Source: Nitrospira sp. (GTDB lineage: Bacteria > Nitrospirota > Nitrospiria > Nitrospirales > Nitrospiraceae). Taken from it: a stretch of 64,000 bases of DNA. This document shows, piece by piece, positions 38,724 through 48,459 of the stretch. Location: contig JAURZE010000025.1 in assembly GCA_030653545.1 (NCBI GenBank), positions 62,001 through 126,000 of the forward strand, in the 5' to 3' direction. The translations under genes and the position numbers were made by a program. The notes beneath the pieces are model-generated. The model had not been told where the DNA came from and did no database searches. It worked only from the letters and a program-made list of their open reading frames with translations. Numbering within the stretch: the stretch's first letter is position 1; the number at the start of each line of letters is the position of its first letter.

Positions 38724-41306
38724 ATGCGCGTCTATGAATTAGCGAAGAAGCTGGGGATCGAGAACAAAGATCTCATCCCTGAACTCAAGAAGATGGGTGT
38801 GCCTGTCGCCTCTCACAGCAGTGCGCTCGATGACGACACGGTGCAAAAAGCTCTGGACAAACTCAGCCCGAAAGCCAAAGGGGCCGTGAAGGCGAGTGGG
38901 AAGGCGTCAGGCGACGATGTGGTCGGAAAAACACGCGACACTGAGGTAAAGCACGAGAGCGGGCATGGCGCCAAGGCGTCTGCCTCCAAGGCGGCGATTG
39001 TGGAGGAGCCGGCAAAGACGGACAAGCGGCGCATCCTCATCAAGCGCAAGAAGGAAGATGAGCCGGTTGAAGCCAGCAGTCCGGTGGCTCCCCCGCCGAG
39101 CGAGGTCGAGACGTCAGCCGTCGCTGCAACGTCCGCTGCGCATCCGGCGGTGAGTGAACCGCCCCCTCCTCCTCCCCCTGTGGTCCTGCCGGAGTTGCCG
39201 GAAATCGGAACGATCCTCGCGCAACCTCCTCCTCCGGTTGAGAAGGTTGTTGTAAAGCCCGCGGCTGTTACGCTGGGAGCGGCGCCTGGAATTATGCTGA
39301 CGCCGGAAGCGCTCGCAGCGAAGAAGAAGAGCTTGGCGCTCGAAGCGATTGAAGCGGAAGGGCTCAAGGAAAAGCTCAAAAAAGCCAAAAAAACCGGTCG
39401 GCCCAAAGAAGAGCCGGATGTGAAGCATCGTGAAGATGCCGCCCGGTGGCAGGATCTTCGTGCCATTCCGACTGTGCAGCGCCGCGATGATCGGTCCCGG
39501 CATCTGCATCACAGTGCGCCTTCAGAAATTACCAAGCCGCGTAGAAAGAGCGTCAAGGTGACGGTGGGCACGACGGTGAAAGAGTTTGCCGAGTTGATCG
39601 GGCAACGTCCGGCTGACATCGTTCGAAAGTTGATGGAGATGGGGCAGATGCTCACGTTCAATCAGCCGATGAACATGGATGTGGCCTCGATGATTGCCGA
39701 AGAAGCCGGCGTCAAGATAGAAATCTCCGTTGAGAAGGCCGGCGATGAACTCCTGGAGGCCGTGGTGCAAGCGGGAGAGGGCGATGAGCGCCTTGAGCCC
39801 AGGCCTCCGGTCGTCACCATCATGGGCCACGTCGATCACGGAAAAACATCGCTCCTGGATGCGATCAGACAAACGAAGGTGGCCGAGGGCGAGGCAGGCG
39901 GGATTACGCAGCACATCGGCGCCTATACCGTTTCGGTTCATGGGAAGCAGGTCACATTCCTGGATACGCCGGGCCACGAAGCCTTTACCGCCATGCGGTC
40001 GCGTGGGGCCAAGGTGACGGACATCGTCATTCTCGTGGTGGCTGCCGACGATGGCGTGATGCCGCAAACCATCGAAGCGATCAACCATGCGAAGGCGGCA
40101 GGGGTGCCACTGATTGTGGCGATGAATAAAATCGACAAGCCTGAGGCCAACCCCGATCGGGTGCGTAATGCGCTGTCTGAGCACGGGCTGATTTCCGAAG
40201 CCTGGGGCGGCGACACCATTATGGTGGAGGTCTCAGCCAAGCAGAAGACCGGTCTCGACACGTTACTCGAAATGATTTTGCTTCAGTCGGAAGTGTTGGA
40301 GTTGAAGGCCGATCCGCACCGTCAGGCCAAGGGGACGGTCGTGGAAGCCAAGTTGGAGCGGGGCCGTGGCCCTGTTGCAACGGTCCTGGTTCAGAGCGGG
40401 ACGCTCAAAGTAGGCGATGTGTTTGTGGTCGGAACGTTCAGCGGTCGCGTCCGGGCCTTGCTCAATGACCAGGGTGTCAAGACGCAGCAGGCGACGCCGT
40501 CGATTCCGGTCGAGGTGATCGGGTTGCCGGGAGTGCCTTCAGCCGGAGATGTCTTCCAAGTGGTCTCCGACGAGCGAGTGGCGCGAGAAATTGCCGATGA
40601 GCGGGCGCAGAAGCAGCGCACGGCGGATCTCGCGGGTCAGACGAAGGTCTCGCTCGACGATCTCTTTGCCAGAATTAAGGAAGGGTCAGCCAAGGAGCTC
40701 GCCATCGTCATTAAGGCGGACGTGCAGGGCTCATCTGAAGCGCTGGCCGCGGCGGTTGAAAAGCTTCCAACCCCTGCGGTGAGGATCCGGGTCATTCACA
40801 ACGGCGTCGGGGGAGTCACGGAGTCCGATGTGCTCCTGGCTGCCGCCTCGCGCGCGATTATTATCGGATTCAATGTTCGTCCTGAACCGAAAGCCGCGTC
40901 CCTAGCCGAGCAGCAAGGGGTCGACGTTCGGTTGTATACGATTATTTATGAAGCTTTGTCCGACATTAAGGCCGCGATGGAAGGGTTGCTGGACCCCACG
41001 CTGAAGGAGCGGTCGTTGGGCCGGGCGGAAGTGCGCCAAGTTTTCACGATTCCCAAGGCCGGTGTCGTGGCCGGTTCCTACGTGGTCGAGGGCACGATCT
41101 CCCGAGCGGCGGTGGGAGTCAGGCTCATTCGAGACAACGTGGTGGTGTTCGAGGGCCGCCTCGGCTCGTTGCGCCGGTTCAAGGATGACGTGCGCGAAGT
41201 GCAGCAGGGATACGAGTGCGGTATCAGCATCGAGAACTTTAACGACATCAAGGCTGGCGATGTGATCGAGGCCTATACGATCGATAAGATCGCGGGGAAG
41301 CTCTAA
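38724..41306 (+). CDS. infB: Translation initiation factor IF-2
   Basis: An 860-residue GTPase that brings initiator tRNA to the 30S subunit. The N-terminal [23 protein letters not shown] motif is the IF-2 start domain, followed by a long alanine/proline/lysine-rich linker (about 55-260, including [13 protein letters not shown]). The G domain carries [17 protein letters not shown] (P loop), [16 protein letters not shown] and [10 protein letters not shown]; domains II-IV and the C-terminal formyl-Met-tRNA-binding part are complete. ATG 38724 is the family start; a GTG nine bases upstream adds three residues. Confidence 0.97.
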   Translation: MRVYELAKKLGIENKDLIPELKKMGVPVASHSSALDDDTVQKALDKLSPKAKGAVKASGKASGDDVVGKTRDTEVKHESGHGAKASASKAAIVEEPAKTDKRRILIKRKKEDEPVEASSPVAPPPSEVETSAVAATSAAHPAVSEPPPPPPPVVLPELPEIGTILAQPPPPVEKVVVKPAAVTLGAAPGIMLTPEALAAKKKSLALEAIEAEGLKEKLKKAKKTGRPKEEPDVKHREDAARWQDLRAIPTVQRRDDRSRHLHHSAPSEITKPRRKSVKVTVGTTVKEFAELIGQRPADIVRKLMEMGQMLTFNQPMNMDVASMIAEEAGVKIEISVEKAGDELLEAVVQAGEGDERLEPRPPVVTIMGHVDHGKTSLLDAIRQTKVAEGEAGGITQHIGAYTVSVHGKQVTFLDTPGHEAFTAMRSRGAKVTDIVILVVAADDGVMPQTIEAINHAKAAGVPLIVAMNKIDKPEANPDRVRNALSEHGLISEAWGGDTIMVEVSAKQKTGLDTLLEMILLQSEVLELKADPHRQAKGTVVEAKLERGRGPVATVLVQSGTLKVGDVFVVGTFSGRVRALLNDQGVKTQQATPSIPVEVIGLPGVPSAGDVFQVVSDERVAREIADERAQKQRTADLAGQTKVSLDDLFARIKEGSAKELAIVIKADVQGSSEALAAAVEKLPTPAVRIRVIHNGVGGVTESDVLLAAASRAIIIGFNVRPEPKAASLAEQQGVDVRLYTIIYEALSDIKAAMEGLLDPTLKERSLGRAEVRQVFTIPKAGVVAGSYVVEGTISRAAVGVRLIRDNVVVFEGRLGSLRRFKDDVREVQQGYECGISIENFNDIKAGDVIEAYTIDKIAGKL

Positions 41307-41331
41307 GTCGTAGCGCCGGTAGGTGTGATGT

Positions 41332-41622
41332 GTGGCTGGGATGGTCGTGGGAGTCTGCACCGTCGAGCTGTGGATTCCGGAGAGTCAGTCGCTCAAGGAT
41401 AAGCGGCAGGTCTTGCATAGCGTGAAGGATCGCCTGCGCGGCAAGTTCAACCTCTCTGTTGCCGAAGTAGACGGGCAAGACCTCTGGCAAAAAGCGGTGC
41501 TCGGGATGGCCTGTGTGGCGAATGACGGGAGCCACGTCGAACAGGTCCTCGAGCAGGCGCTCAACGTCATCAAGAGTATGCCAACCATTGAAGTTGTTCG
41601 TGTGCATCGGGAGCTCTTGTAA
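41332..41622 (+). CDS. ylxP: YlxP/DUF503-family protein
   Basis: A 96-residue protein of the DUF503 family, which is almost always found between infB and rbfA: GVCTVELWIPESQSLKDKRQVLHSVKDRLRGKFNLSVAEVDGQDLWQKAVLGMACVANDGSHVEQVLEQALNVI. Its function is not settled; the location links it to ribosome biogenesis. The start is GTG 41332, with ATG 41341 as an alternative. Twenty-five bases after infB. Confidence 0.88.
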   Translation: MAGMVVGVCTVELWIPESQSLKDKRQVLHSVKDRLRGKFNLSVAEVDGQDLWQKAVLGMACVANDGSHVEQVLEQALNVIKSMPTIEVVRVHRELL

Positions 41623-41684
41623 CACGCATGCGTGTGAGATCTGGAAGAAGTAGGCAGGAAGAGCGAGCGTGCGACAGGTGGGCG

Positions 41685-42110
41685 ATGTCCAAGACGACCT
41701 ATAAGCGATCAGACCGAGTAGCCGACCAGATTCGCATGGAGGTGGCGGACATCTTGATGCGCAAGATCAAGGATCCGCGCGTGCGGTCGGTCACGGTGAC
41801 AGACGTCGAACTGACGGCGGATCTACGGATCGCCTACATCTTCGTCACGACGATGGAGAAGGAGCAGGCTGAGCGCGATGTGTTTGCCGGATTATCGAAG
41901 GCCAGCGGTTTCGTTCGGGCCGAGCTGGGCCGGCGATTGGCATTGCGGTATTTGCCCGAAATCGTCTTTAAGCGAGATGAGACGGGCCCGCGCGGTGACC
42001 GAGTCATGAAATTGCTCGATGAATTGCAGCCGCATGAGACGGCCCAAGACACGTCCGATGGCACGTCCGGTCCGGCGGAGTTGATCATTCCCCCGATGAG
42101 AACGAAGTGA
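41685..42110 (+). CDS. rbfA: Ribosome-binding factor A
   Basis: A 141-residue KH-fold protein needed for 30S assembly. The typical segments are KRSDRVADQIRMEVADILMRKIKDPRVRSVTVTDVELTADLRIAYIFVTTM and RRLALRYLPEIVFKRDETGPRGDRVMKLLDEL. The start MSKTTYKR at 41685 has AGGTGGGCG just upstream; an earlier in-frame ATG at 41628 would add 19 non-family residues. Its TGA shares the A of the next ATG (TGATG), coupling rbfA to truB. Confidence 0.93.
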   Translation: MSKTTYKRSDRVADQIRMEVADILMRKIKDPRVRSVTVTDVELTADLRIAYIFVTTMEKEQAERDVFAGLSKASGFVRAELGRRLALRYLPEIVFKRDETGPRGDRVMKLLDELQPHETAQDTSDGTSGPAELIIPPMRTK

Positions 42111-43054
42111 TGGCGTTGGTGACGGAAGGGCGGCAAAAGACTCGTGTGGGCGATGGCGTGCTCATCGTCAACAAAGAGGCGGGCTGGACCTCCCATGATG
42201 TGGTGGCGAAAGTACGGGGCCTGTTGGGTGGGGCTAAGGTCGGGCATGCCGGCACGCTGGATCCTGCGGCGACGGGTGTGCTGCCTCTGCTGATCGGGAA
42301 AGCGACGCGGGTGGCGGAATATCTGGTGGGTTGGGACAAGGAGTATCGTGCGGTCCTGCGGTTGGGTGAAACGACGGATACGCAGGATGCGACCGGGACC
42401 GTGCTTCAGCGGGTGGAGACGGCGGGTGTGAGTGCCGAAATTCTTGACGGCGTGGTCGCTCGATTTCGCGGGCCACAAAAGCAAATGCCCCCGATGTATT
42501 CGGCGGTGAAGGTGGCCGGGCGGCCGTTATATAAGTCGGCCCGCGCCGGAGAAACCGTTGAGCGAGCAGAACGGGACATCGTCATTCACGAGCTCGACGT
42601 GACGGCCGTCGACGGCCGCGACATTGCATTGCGAGTCGTCTGCTCGAAGGGAACCTATATCCGGACGTTGTGCGCCGATATGGGGCAGGCATTGGGCGTC
42701 GGCGGACATCTGCTGTCGCTTGAGCGCACGCGTGTCGGGTCGCTGACGATCGAGCAGGGGCTGACGGTCGACCAGATTGCCGCTCATGTGACGATCGGCT
42801 CGGTTGAATCGATCTTATTGACGCTGGATCAGGTGTTGGCGCAGCTGCCCCTTGTGACGGTGACGATGGAGCAAGCCGTACGCGTGCTGCACGGGGCGCC
42901 AATCGGGTTGCCGCACGATCTGTCGCCCACCTCGTTGCCCATCCGCCTGAAGGATGAGCAGGGACGGTTGTTGGCAATCGGTGCGTATGACGGGCAAGGT
43001 AAAGGGTCGGTCAGAATTGACAAAGTGTTAGTGGACAGTGAATCACTCAATTAA
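42110..43054 (+). CDS. truB: tRNA pseudouridine(55) synthase TruB
   Basis: A 314-residue enzyme that makes Psi55 in tRNA. GVLIVNKEAGWTSHDVVAKVRGLLGGAKVGHAGTLDPAATGVLPLLIGKATR contains the catalytic aspartate (D51) and motif; KEYRAVLRLGETTDTQDATGTVLQ and the C-terminal PUA-like end are present. The start ATG 42110 overlaps rbfA's stop; the GTG at 42107 is an alternative. rpsO follows after 21 bp. Confidence 0.95.
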   Translation: MALVTEGRQKTRVGDGVLIVNKEAGWTSHDVVAKVRGLLGGAKVGHAGTLDPAATGVLPLLIGKATRVAEYLVGWDKEYRAVLRLGETTDTQDATGTVLQRVETAGVSAEILDGVVARFRGPQKQMPPMYSAVKVAGRPLYKSARAGETVERAERDIVIHELDVTAVDGRDIALRVVCSKGTYIRTLCADMGQALGVGGHLLSLERTRVGSLTIEQGLTVDQIAAHVTIGSVESILLTLDQVLAQLPLVTVTMEQAVRVLHGAPIGLPHDLSPTSLPIRLKDEQGRLLAIGAYDGQGKGSVRIDKVLVDSESLN

Positions 43055-43075
43055 AAGGCAGGAGGAGTACGAGTC

Positions 43076-43345
43076 ATGGCCTTGTTGAAGGAAGCAAAGA
43101 CGGAGTTGATCAAGCAGTATCGCCAGCACGATACGGATTCGGGATCCCCCGAAGTTCAGATTGCGGTGCTGACCAATCGGATTACCTATTTGACCGAGCA
43201 TTTCAAGCTGCACAAGAAGGATCACCATTCACGGCGTGGTCTCTTGCAGCTCGTCGGACGGCGGCGCCGGTTGCTCGACTATCTGCGTGGCGTCGATGAA
43301 GCGCGGTATCGTGCAGTCATCGAACGACTCGGTATTCGCAAGTAG
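43076..43345 (+). CDS. rpsO: 30S ribosomal protein S15
   Basis: An 89-residue protein of exact S15 length with the family pattern: [78 protein letters not shown]15 binds 16S rRNA at the central domain. AGGAGG lies nine bases before the ATG. Between it and pnp are two strong hairpins (43369-43395 and 43420-43455), the classic rpsO-pnp arrangement. Confidence 0.97.
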   Translation: MALLKEAKTELIKQYRQHDTDSGSPEVQIAVLTNRITYLTEHFKLHKKDHHSRRGLLQLVGRRRRLLDYLRGVDEARYRAVIERLGIRK

Positions 43346-43368
43346 TCGGAAGAGAGACGGACGCAAGC

Positions 43369-43395
43369 CGCTGTCGCACAGGGAGTGCGACAGCG
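43369..43395 (+). terminator. First hairpin between rpsO and pnp
   Basis: A perfect 11-bp stem (43369-43379 CGCTGTCGCAC with 43385-43395 GTGCGACAGCG), loop AGGGA. No T run follows, so it may act as an RNA processing or stability element rather than a strict terminator. Confidence 0.55.
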
Positions 43396-43419
43396 CGGAA
43401 CGCATGTCGCACAGGTGAA

Positions 43420-43455
43420 CACGGAGATACGCTCGCGTGCGAGCGTATCTCTGTG
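43420..43455 (+). promoter_or_regulatory. Second hairpin, pnp leader RNA processing element
   Basis: A 12-bp perfect stem (43424-43435 with 43440-43451) with loop CGTG, extended by CAC/GTG with a G-U pair to a 16-bp arm. It sits 36 bp before the pnp start; in E. coli, RNase III cleaves such a leader hairpin to allow pnp autoregulation. Confidence 0.6.
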
Positions 43456-43490
43456 GGCATCTGTGGGACCCAACCTGGAGGACACCATAG

Positions 43491-45605
43491 ATGGTACACG
43501 TTGTTGAATTAGAGATTGCAGGCCGCACCTTGCGGCTTGAAACCGGTCGAGTGGCCAAGCAGGCCGACGGCTCGATTTGGGCCACGTACGGGGACACCGT
43601 AATATTGGCGACCGCGGTGGCGTCACAGAACGCCAAGCCCGGTATCGATTTTCTGCCGCTCACGGTCGATTACATTGAAAAAGCCTACGCCGCTGGAAAG
43701 ATCCCGGGAGGATATTTCAAGCGCGAGGGACGTCCGGCGGAAAAGGAAGTCCTGACCAGCCGCTTGATCGATCGTCCTCTGCGACCGCTCTTCCCCGAAG
43801 GCTACTACTTCGAAACCCAGGTCATTGCGTCGGTCTTGTCCGCAGACAAAACAGGCGCGACGGATGTGGTCGGCATTACCGCGGCCTCCGCGGCCTTATC
43901 GATTTCGAATATCCCGTTCGCGGGACCCGTGGCCGGTGTGAAGATCGGCCGGGTGAAGGGCCAGTTTGTCGTGAATCCCGACCTGGAGACCTTGGAAATC
44001 AGCGATCTCCATTTGGTGGTAGCCGGGACGGCCGATGCCATCATGATGGTCGAAGCGGGCGCCAATGAATTGCCCGAGGCCACCATGCTGGAAGCCCTGG
44101 CCTTGGCCCATGCCGAGATCAAGAAGATCGTCGCGAAGATTTCCGAACTGGCCAAGCTGGTCGGGAGCAAGAAGCGCGAAGTGAAAGTCGAAGCGATCGA
44201 TCCGACGCTGGCTGCCAAAGTGAAGGCGATGGTCGCGCAGCCGATTCGCGAAGCAATCATGATCCCGAACAAGGCCGCGCGTCAGGAGCGATTGGATCAA
44301 GTGATGGCCGAGGCCGTCGAGAAGCTCAAGAATCCCGAGGTGCCCACCACCGAGCGCCACGTCAAGATCGTCTTCCACGGGTTGGAATACACCGAAGTCC
44401 GGAACATGATTCTCGAAAAGCGCTCACGCGCCGACGGGCGCGGCCCGGCGGATATCCGGCCGATCACCTGCGAAGTCGGGGCCTTGCCCAGGGCGCACGG
44501 GTCCGCCATTTTCACGCGCGGCGAGACGCAGAGTCTTGCGGTCGTGACGCTGGGGACAACGGACGACGAGCAGCGCATCGATGCGTTGGAAGGCGAGTAC
44601 ACCCGCACCTTCATGCTGCATTACAATTTCCCGCCCTTCAGTGTCGGCGAGGCACGGCCCCTTCGCACGCCGGGTCGGCGCGAGGTCGGTCACGGCGCGC
44701 TGGCAGAGCGGGCGTTGAAGCCGGTCATTCCCGGGAAAGACGTGTTTCCCTACACGCTCCGTATCGTGTCAGAAATTCTGGAGTCCAACGGATCCTCGTC
44801 GATGGCAACCGTCTGCGGCGGCACCCTGGCGATGCTGGATGCCGGCATTCCCATCAAGGAGCCGGTGGCTGGGATTGCGATGGGCCTGATTAAGGAAGGG
44901 GATGGAGTCATCATCCTTTCGGACATTCTGGGCCTCGAAGATCATTTGGGCGATATGGATTTCAAGGTCTGCGGAACGAAGAATGGCGTGACGGCCTTGC
45001 AGATGGACATCAAGATCGGCGGAATCACGATGGCGTTGATGCAGCAGGCGCTGGAGCAGGCCCGTACCGGACGCATCCATATCCTTGAGCGGATGGCCTC
45101 GGCGTTGACGACGCATCGTGCGAACCTCTCGCCTTTTGCTCCGCGTATCTATACGGTCAAGGTCAAGCAGGATAAGATTCGGGACATCATCGGCCAGGGC
45201 GGGAAAACCATCCGCGCGATCCAGGCCGATTGTGGCGTCAAGATCAATATCGAAGATACCGGTATCGTCACTATCGCGTCCGCCGACGAGGCGTCGTTGC
45301 AGAAGGCGAAGGATATGATCAACCGGCTGACCGAAGAAGTCGAGATCGGCAAGATCTATATGGGGACCGTCAGGAAGATTATGGACTTCGGCGCATTTGT
45401 CGAGGTGTTGCCGGGCACCGATGGTCTCGTGCACATTTCTCAATTGGCGCACCATCGCGTGAAGGCCGTATCCGACGAAGTTGCAGAGGGCGATCAGATC
45501 ATGGTGAAAGTCCTGGAGATCGATCGCCAGGGCAAGATCCGCTTGAGCCGGAAAGAGACCATGCCGGCTCCGGCAGGGGGCTCACAGGAACCAGCGGCCG
45601 AGTAA
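43491..45605 (+). CDS. pnp: Polynucleotide phosphorylase
   Basis: A 704-residue enzyme with two RNase PH domains (about 10-230 and 320-560), the first starting VELEIAGRTLRLETGRVAKQADGSIW, then KH (VKQDKIRDIIGQGGKTIRAIQADCGV) and S1 domains (IYMGTVRKIMDFGAFVEVLPGTDGLVHISQL). It degrades RNA phosphorolytically from the 3' end and is part of degradosome-like complexes. CTGGAGG lies nine bases before ATG. The upstream leader has two hairpins of the autoregulation type. The M16 protease follows by 5 bp. Confidence 0.97.
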   Translation: MVHVVELEIAGRTLRLETGRVAKQADGSIWATYGDTVILATAVASQNAKPGIDFLPLTVDYIEKAYAAGKIPGGYFKREGRPAEKEVLTSRLIDRPLRPLFPEGYYFETQVIASVLSADKTGATDVVGITAASAALSISNIPFAGPVAGVKIGRVKGQFVVNPDLETLEISDLHLVVAGTADAIMMVEAGANELPEATMLEALALAHAEIKKIVAKISELAKLVGSKKREVKVEAIDPTLAAKVKAMVAQPIREAIMIPNKAARQERLDQVMAEAVEKLKNPEVPTTERHVKIVFHGLEYTEVRNMILEKRSRADGRGPADIRPITCEVGALPRAHGSAIFTRGETQSLAVVTLGTTDDEQRIDALEGEYTRTFMLHYNFPPFSVGEARPLRTPGRREVGHGALAERALKPVIPGKDVFPYTLRIVSEILESNGSSSMATVCGGTLAMLDAGIPIKEPVAGIAMGLIKEGDGVIILSDILGLEDHLGDMDFKVCGTKNGVTALQMDIKIGGITMALMQQALEQARTGRIHILERMASALTTHRANLSPFAPRIYTVKVKQDKIRDIIGQGGKTIRAIQADCGVKINIEDTGIVTIASADEASLQKAKDMINRLTEEVEIGKIYMGTVRKIMDFGAFVEVLPGTDGLVHISQLAHHRVKAVSDEVAEGDQIMVKVLEIDRQGKIRLSRKETMPAPAGGSQEPAAE

Positions 45606-45610
45606 TCCTC

Positions 45611-46861
45611 GTGTATCGCAAGCTCATTCTGGAGAACGGGGTCCGCTTGGTCAGCGAGCGGATCCCCACTCTCAAGTCGGTCACCGTCGGCATTTGGGTC
45701 AACGCCGGATCGCGTGACGAGCAGCCGGCACAAGCCGGATATTCCCACTTCATCGAACACATGTTTTTCAAGGGGACGACCAGCCGGTCGGCCACCGACA
45801 TCTCGCGCGAGATCGATGCGCTGGGCGGCGAGATGAATGCCTTTACCACGCGCGAGACCACCACGTTTTATGTGAAAGTGCTCGACCAGCATCTGCCGAA
45901 GGCCCTCGACCTGCTCTCCGATCTCTTGCACCGCTCTAAATTCGCTCCGAAGGATATCGGAAAAGAAAAACAGGTAGTGTTGGAAGAGATCCGCATGGTG
46001 CAGGATGATCCGGAAGATCTTGTCCAGGAGCTCCACACCGGCCAGGTCATGGGCCGTCATCCGCTGGGTCGTCCGATCCTAGGGCGGGCAGCGACGATCG
46101 GGGCGTTGCGGCGGCAGGATCTTCTCGATTACATCGATGCGCGATATCAGCCGCAGGAGATTGTCGTCGCGGTGGCGGGAAGTTTTGATCAGCGAGCGCT
46201 TGAGCGGACCATTGCGCGCGAGTTCGGCCGTCGTCGTCCGTCATCGCCGCAGCCGCATGTGCGCCGTGCGCCGGAGATTCTCGGCGGCGTGGTGATGCAG
46301 CAAAAGAAATTGGAGCAGGTCCATCTCTGCATCGGCATGAAGGGCATATCTGCCGGCCATCCGGATCGGTATGCCGCGTATGTGTTGAACAGCGTGCTGG
46401 GCGGGAGTGTGAGTTCGCGACTGTTTCAGGAAGTCAGAGAAAAGCGGGGACTGGCCTATTCGATCTATTCCTTTCTCTCCGGCTATTCAGACGGCGGGAC
46501 CATCACCGTGTATGCGGGAACGCGCCAGAAAGAAGTCGAGCGGGTGCTCGACGTCATTCGCCGCGAGATCCGTCGCATGGCTGCCAACGGCATCACGCGG
46601 GATGAGTTGAAGCGAACGAAGGATCAAATGAAGGGCAGCCTGATGCTCAGTTTGGAGAGTTCGCATAGCCGGATGAATAAGCTGGCGAAGGACGAGATGA
46701 TCAAAGGCAAACACACGTCACTCGATGACATGACGCGGGCCATCGATGCCGTCACATTCAAGCAGATGGAGCGAGTCGCACAGGAACTTCTTGACGAAAA
46801 ATCGATGGCGATCACCGGTCTTGGGCCTCTGTCCGCGCGCCAACTCCAGCTCGCGAGATGA
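45611..46861 (+). CDS. M16-family zinc metallopeptidase
   Basis: A 416-residue peptidase. The inverted zinc motif HxxEH is AGYSHFIEHMFFKGTTSRSATDISREI, with the distal glutamate in EEIRMVQDDPEDLV; the Arg/Tyr pair (VREKRGLAYSIYSF) is also present. Members include processing peptidases and PqqF-like enzymes; bacterial gene neighbours of pnp of this kind are common and their substrate is unknown. The start GTG 45611 lies 5 bp after pnp and has no clear Shine-Dalgarno, so it is probably coupled. A much earlier in-frame ATG (45230) overlaps pnp and is a shadow. Confidence 0.9.
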   Translation: MYRKLILENGVRLVSERIPTLKSVTVGIWVNAGSRDEQPAQAGYSHFIEHMFFKGTTSRSATDISREIDALGGEMNAFTTRETTTFYVKVLDQHLPKALDLLSDLLHRSKFAPKDIGKEKQVVLEEIRMVQDDPEDLVQELHTGQVMGRHPLGRPILGRAATIGALRRQDLLDYIDARYQPQEIVVAVAGSFDQRALERTIAREFGRRRPSSPQPHVRRAPEILGGVVMQQKKLEQVHLCIGMKGISAGHPDRYAAYVLNSVLGGSVSSRLFQEVREKRGLAYSIYSFLSGYSDGGTITVYAGTRQKEVERVLDVIRREIRRMAANGITRDELKRTKDQMKGSLMLSLESSHSRMNKLAKDEMIKGKHTSLDDMTRAIDAVTFKQMERVAQELLDEKSMAITGLGPLSARQLQLAR

Positions 46862-47200
46862 GAATTTTTTAATAGAGCTGTATTTCTGACAGAATAAATG
46901 ATTAAGATAATGCTGCATAACGTGTTGTTGTGTATGATGTTTACCTGTGGATTAAAAGTTTATTAGAGGGTCAAACATTTTCTTGACACTAATTGACCGT
47001 TTCAGTACGATTGCGCCGGTCTAGTGAACTAGAAATTTTAAACGGGGAACAACCGCGAAAGAGAAAGAGGGAAGGGGGTGGCCGAACACTTTCTCCTGAG
47101 CTTTGTAGCCTCTGATCATTCGGTAGTAGATGCATTCATCGCTTTCAAGGTGAACGTTCATTAGGTTGTGGGTTTTATTTTTATGAAGGAGGGACTAGGT
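46862..47200 (+). promoter_or_regulatory. AT-rich intergenic region with a promoter for the secreted pair
   Basis: A 339-bp gap, richer in A and T than its surroundings. It contains TTGACA (46983-46988), a 17-bp spacer and TACGAT (47006-47011), a good sigma-70 promoter, 190 bp before the start at 47201. No gene of its own was recognised. A second, weaker TTGACC at 46993 overlaps it. Position and strong ribosome binding sites suggest high expression of the two downstream secreted proteins. Confidence 0.55.
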
Positions 47201-47710
47201 ATGAAGAGGGTCTTAGTACTAGCCGCCGTTGCAGTGTTTTCTGTGGCTGGCTTGCTATCGGCCGGATTTGCCGTGGCCGCCGATGCTCCAGCTGGAGGTG
47301 GTCCTGCCACCGACGTGGTCGGTGGAAAGGTCATGAAGGGCGATGCCGCCAAGACGCTTCAGGGTCGTGTCTGGTCGCAGTGGGCCGACAATCCCGATAG
47401 CGAATTGCTGTTCGGTATTCAGTATTGGAACACCGGTGATCCTGCTTCAGGCACTCCGGCCGGCCGTTCATCAACCATGATGGACGTCAAGCCTCCGGAT
47501 CCTTTGGTCACCTGCTGCGGCTGGGGCTTTGTCGGCGGCACCGATAAGAACAACGCCTACGCAGGCTGGTACCATGCCGCCACGACGGTGCGTTTGGCTG
47601 TGAAGGACAAGGCGTTGATGGATCAGATCATCAAGGCTGCGCAGGAACTCGTGGCCATGGAAGTCACCTTGGACGGCCGGACCATCACCGGATTCAAGGT
47701 TCTCAAGTAA
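47201..47710 (+). CDS. Secreted protein of unknown function, TLQGRV family member 1
   Basis: A 169-residue protein. ATG 47201 is preferred because AGGAGGG lies six bases upstream; an in-frame ATG at 47168 precedes this site. The signal peptide is MKRVLVLAAVAVFSVAGLLSAGFAVAADAP. The mature part begins in low-complexity PAGGGPATD, then carries KTLQGRVWSQWADNPDSELLFGIQYWN, WGFVGGTDKNNAYAGW and a beta-rich C terminus (MEVTLDGRTITGFKVLK). The motif TLQGRV is also present in the next gene, suggesting a shared fold or binding site. Function unknown; a strong transcription/translation start hints at high abundance. Confidence 0.7.
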   Translation: MKRVLVLAAVAVFSVAGLLSAGFAVAADAPAGGGPATDVVGGKVMKGDAAKTLQGRVWSQWADNPDSELLFGIQYWNTGDPASGTPAGRSSTMMDVKPPDPLVTCCGWGFVGGTDKNNAYAGWYHAATTVRLAVKDKALMDQIIKAAQELVAMEVTLDGRTITGFKVLK

Positions 47711-47760
47711 TCGATTTCATCACGCTTTATTCTTTCATGTTGTTGAAGGAGGATTCGATT

Positions 47761-48435
47761 ATGAAGCTTCAGAAGCAAGGCGGGGCCGTGATGGCAGCTG
47801 TTGCCCTGGTAGTCGGCATGGCTTCCAGCGCGCTGGCCATCGAAGCATTTCAAGAGCGGTTTGAGTGGGGCGATCTCAGCAAGCCCACCACATTGCAGGG
47901 TCGAGTGATTATTCTCGATCCCTACGATGAAGCTGTGTGGATCAACGTGTCCGTGTTCGGCGGAGCCGCCGAGAGCGGCTTGTTCTGGCAGAAAGTTCAC
48001 CCGGGCAAGAACCTCAAGTTCTATGCCGACAAGGGTGCCTGGGAAGAGTTGAAGAAGATGGGCCGTCCGCATTCCGGACCGGCCGCGGCGAAGGAAGTGC
48101 CTCCGGGCAGCACGACCGACCTGGTCGAATTTGTCGTTACGGAGACCGAGCAGAATCATCGTGTGATCTCTTCTGTGAAGAAGCTTCCGGAAGTTGCTGG
48201 TGCACCAGGGAAGACTCTGAGCATCTCTGCCCTTCGTTTGAAGGAATGTGCGGGGAAGAATCAGAATACCGATGCCGGTTGTTCGGCAGCGGTGCAGCAG
48301 CTGAACACTTCGCCGAAGTCTCCGGATGGAGCCAGCATCCCGCAGCTATATGATGTGATGGTGCCAGGAGGACACACTCTCGGTGGGTTGATCCCTTGGG
48401 AAGCCAAGTATAACTTGCCAGGCGCTGCTCACTAG
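47761..48435 (+). CDS. Secreted protein of unknown function, TLQGRV family member 2
   Basis: A 224-residue protein. ATG 47761 has AAGGAGG seven bases upstream; the open frame to 47737 lacks it. Signal peptide MKLQKQGGAVMAAVALVVGMASSALAIEA. The mature part has TTLQGRVIILDPYDEAVWINVSVFGGA, the shared motif, then KVHPGKNLKFYADKGAWEELKK, a linker, CAGKNQNTDAGC with two cysteines, and YDVMVPGGHTLGGLIPWEAKYN. A strong terminator at 48460 ends the two-gene unit. Its TLQGRV is at almost the same distance from the signal peptide as in gene 1 of the pair. Function unknown. Confidence 0.7.
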   Translation: MKLQKQGGAVMAAVALVVGMASSALAIEAFQERFEWGDLSKPTTLQGRVIILDPYDEAVWINVSVFGGAAESGLFWQKVHPGKNLKFYADKGAWEELKKMGRPHSGPAAAKEVPPGSTTDLVEFVVTETEQNHRVISSVKKLPEVAGAPGKTLSISALRLKECAGKNQNTDAGCSAAVQQLNTSPKSPDGASIPQLYDVMVPGGHTLGGLIPWEAKYNLPGAAH

Positions 48436-48459
48436 TCTCGTTTCTAGTTTCTCTTGAGG

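Noticed and set aside
45230-45610. Upstream extension of the M16 peptidase into pnp
   Set aside because: The first ~127 residues overlap the pnp KH/S1 region in another frame and have no peptidase similarity; GTG 45611 fits the family.
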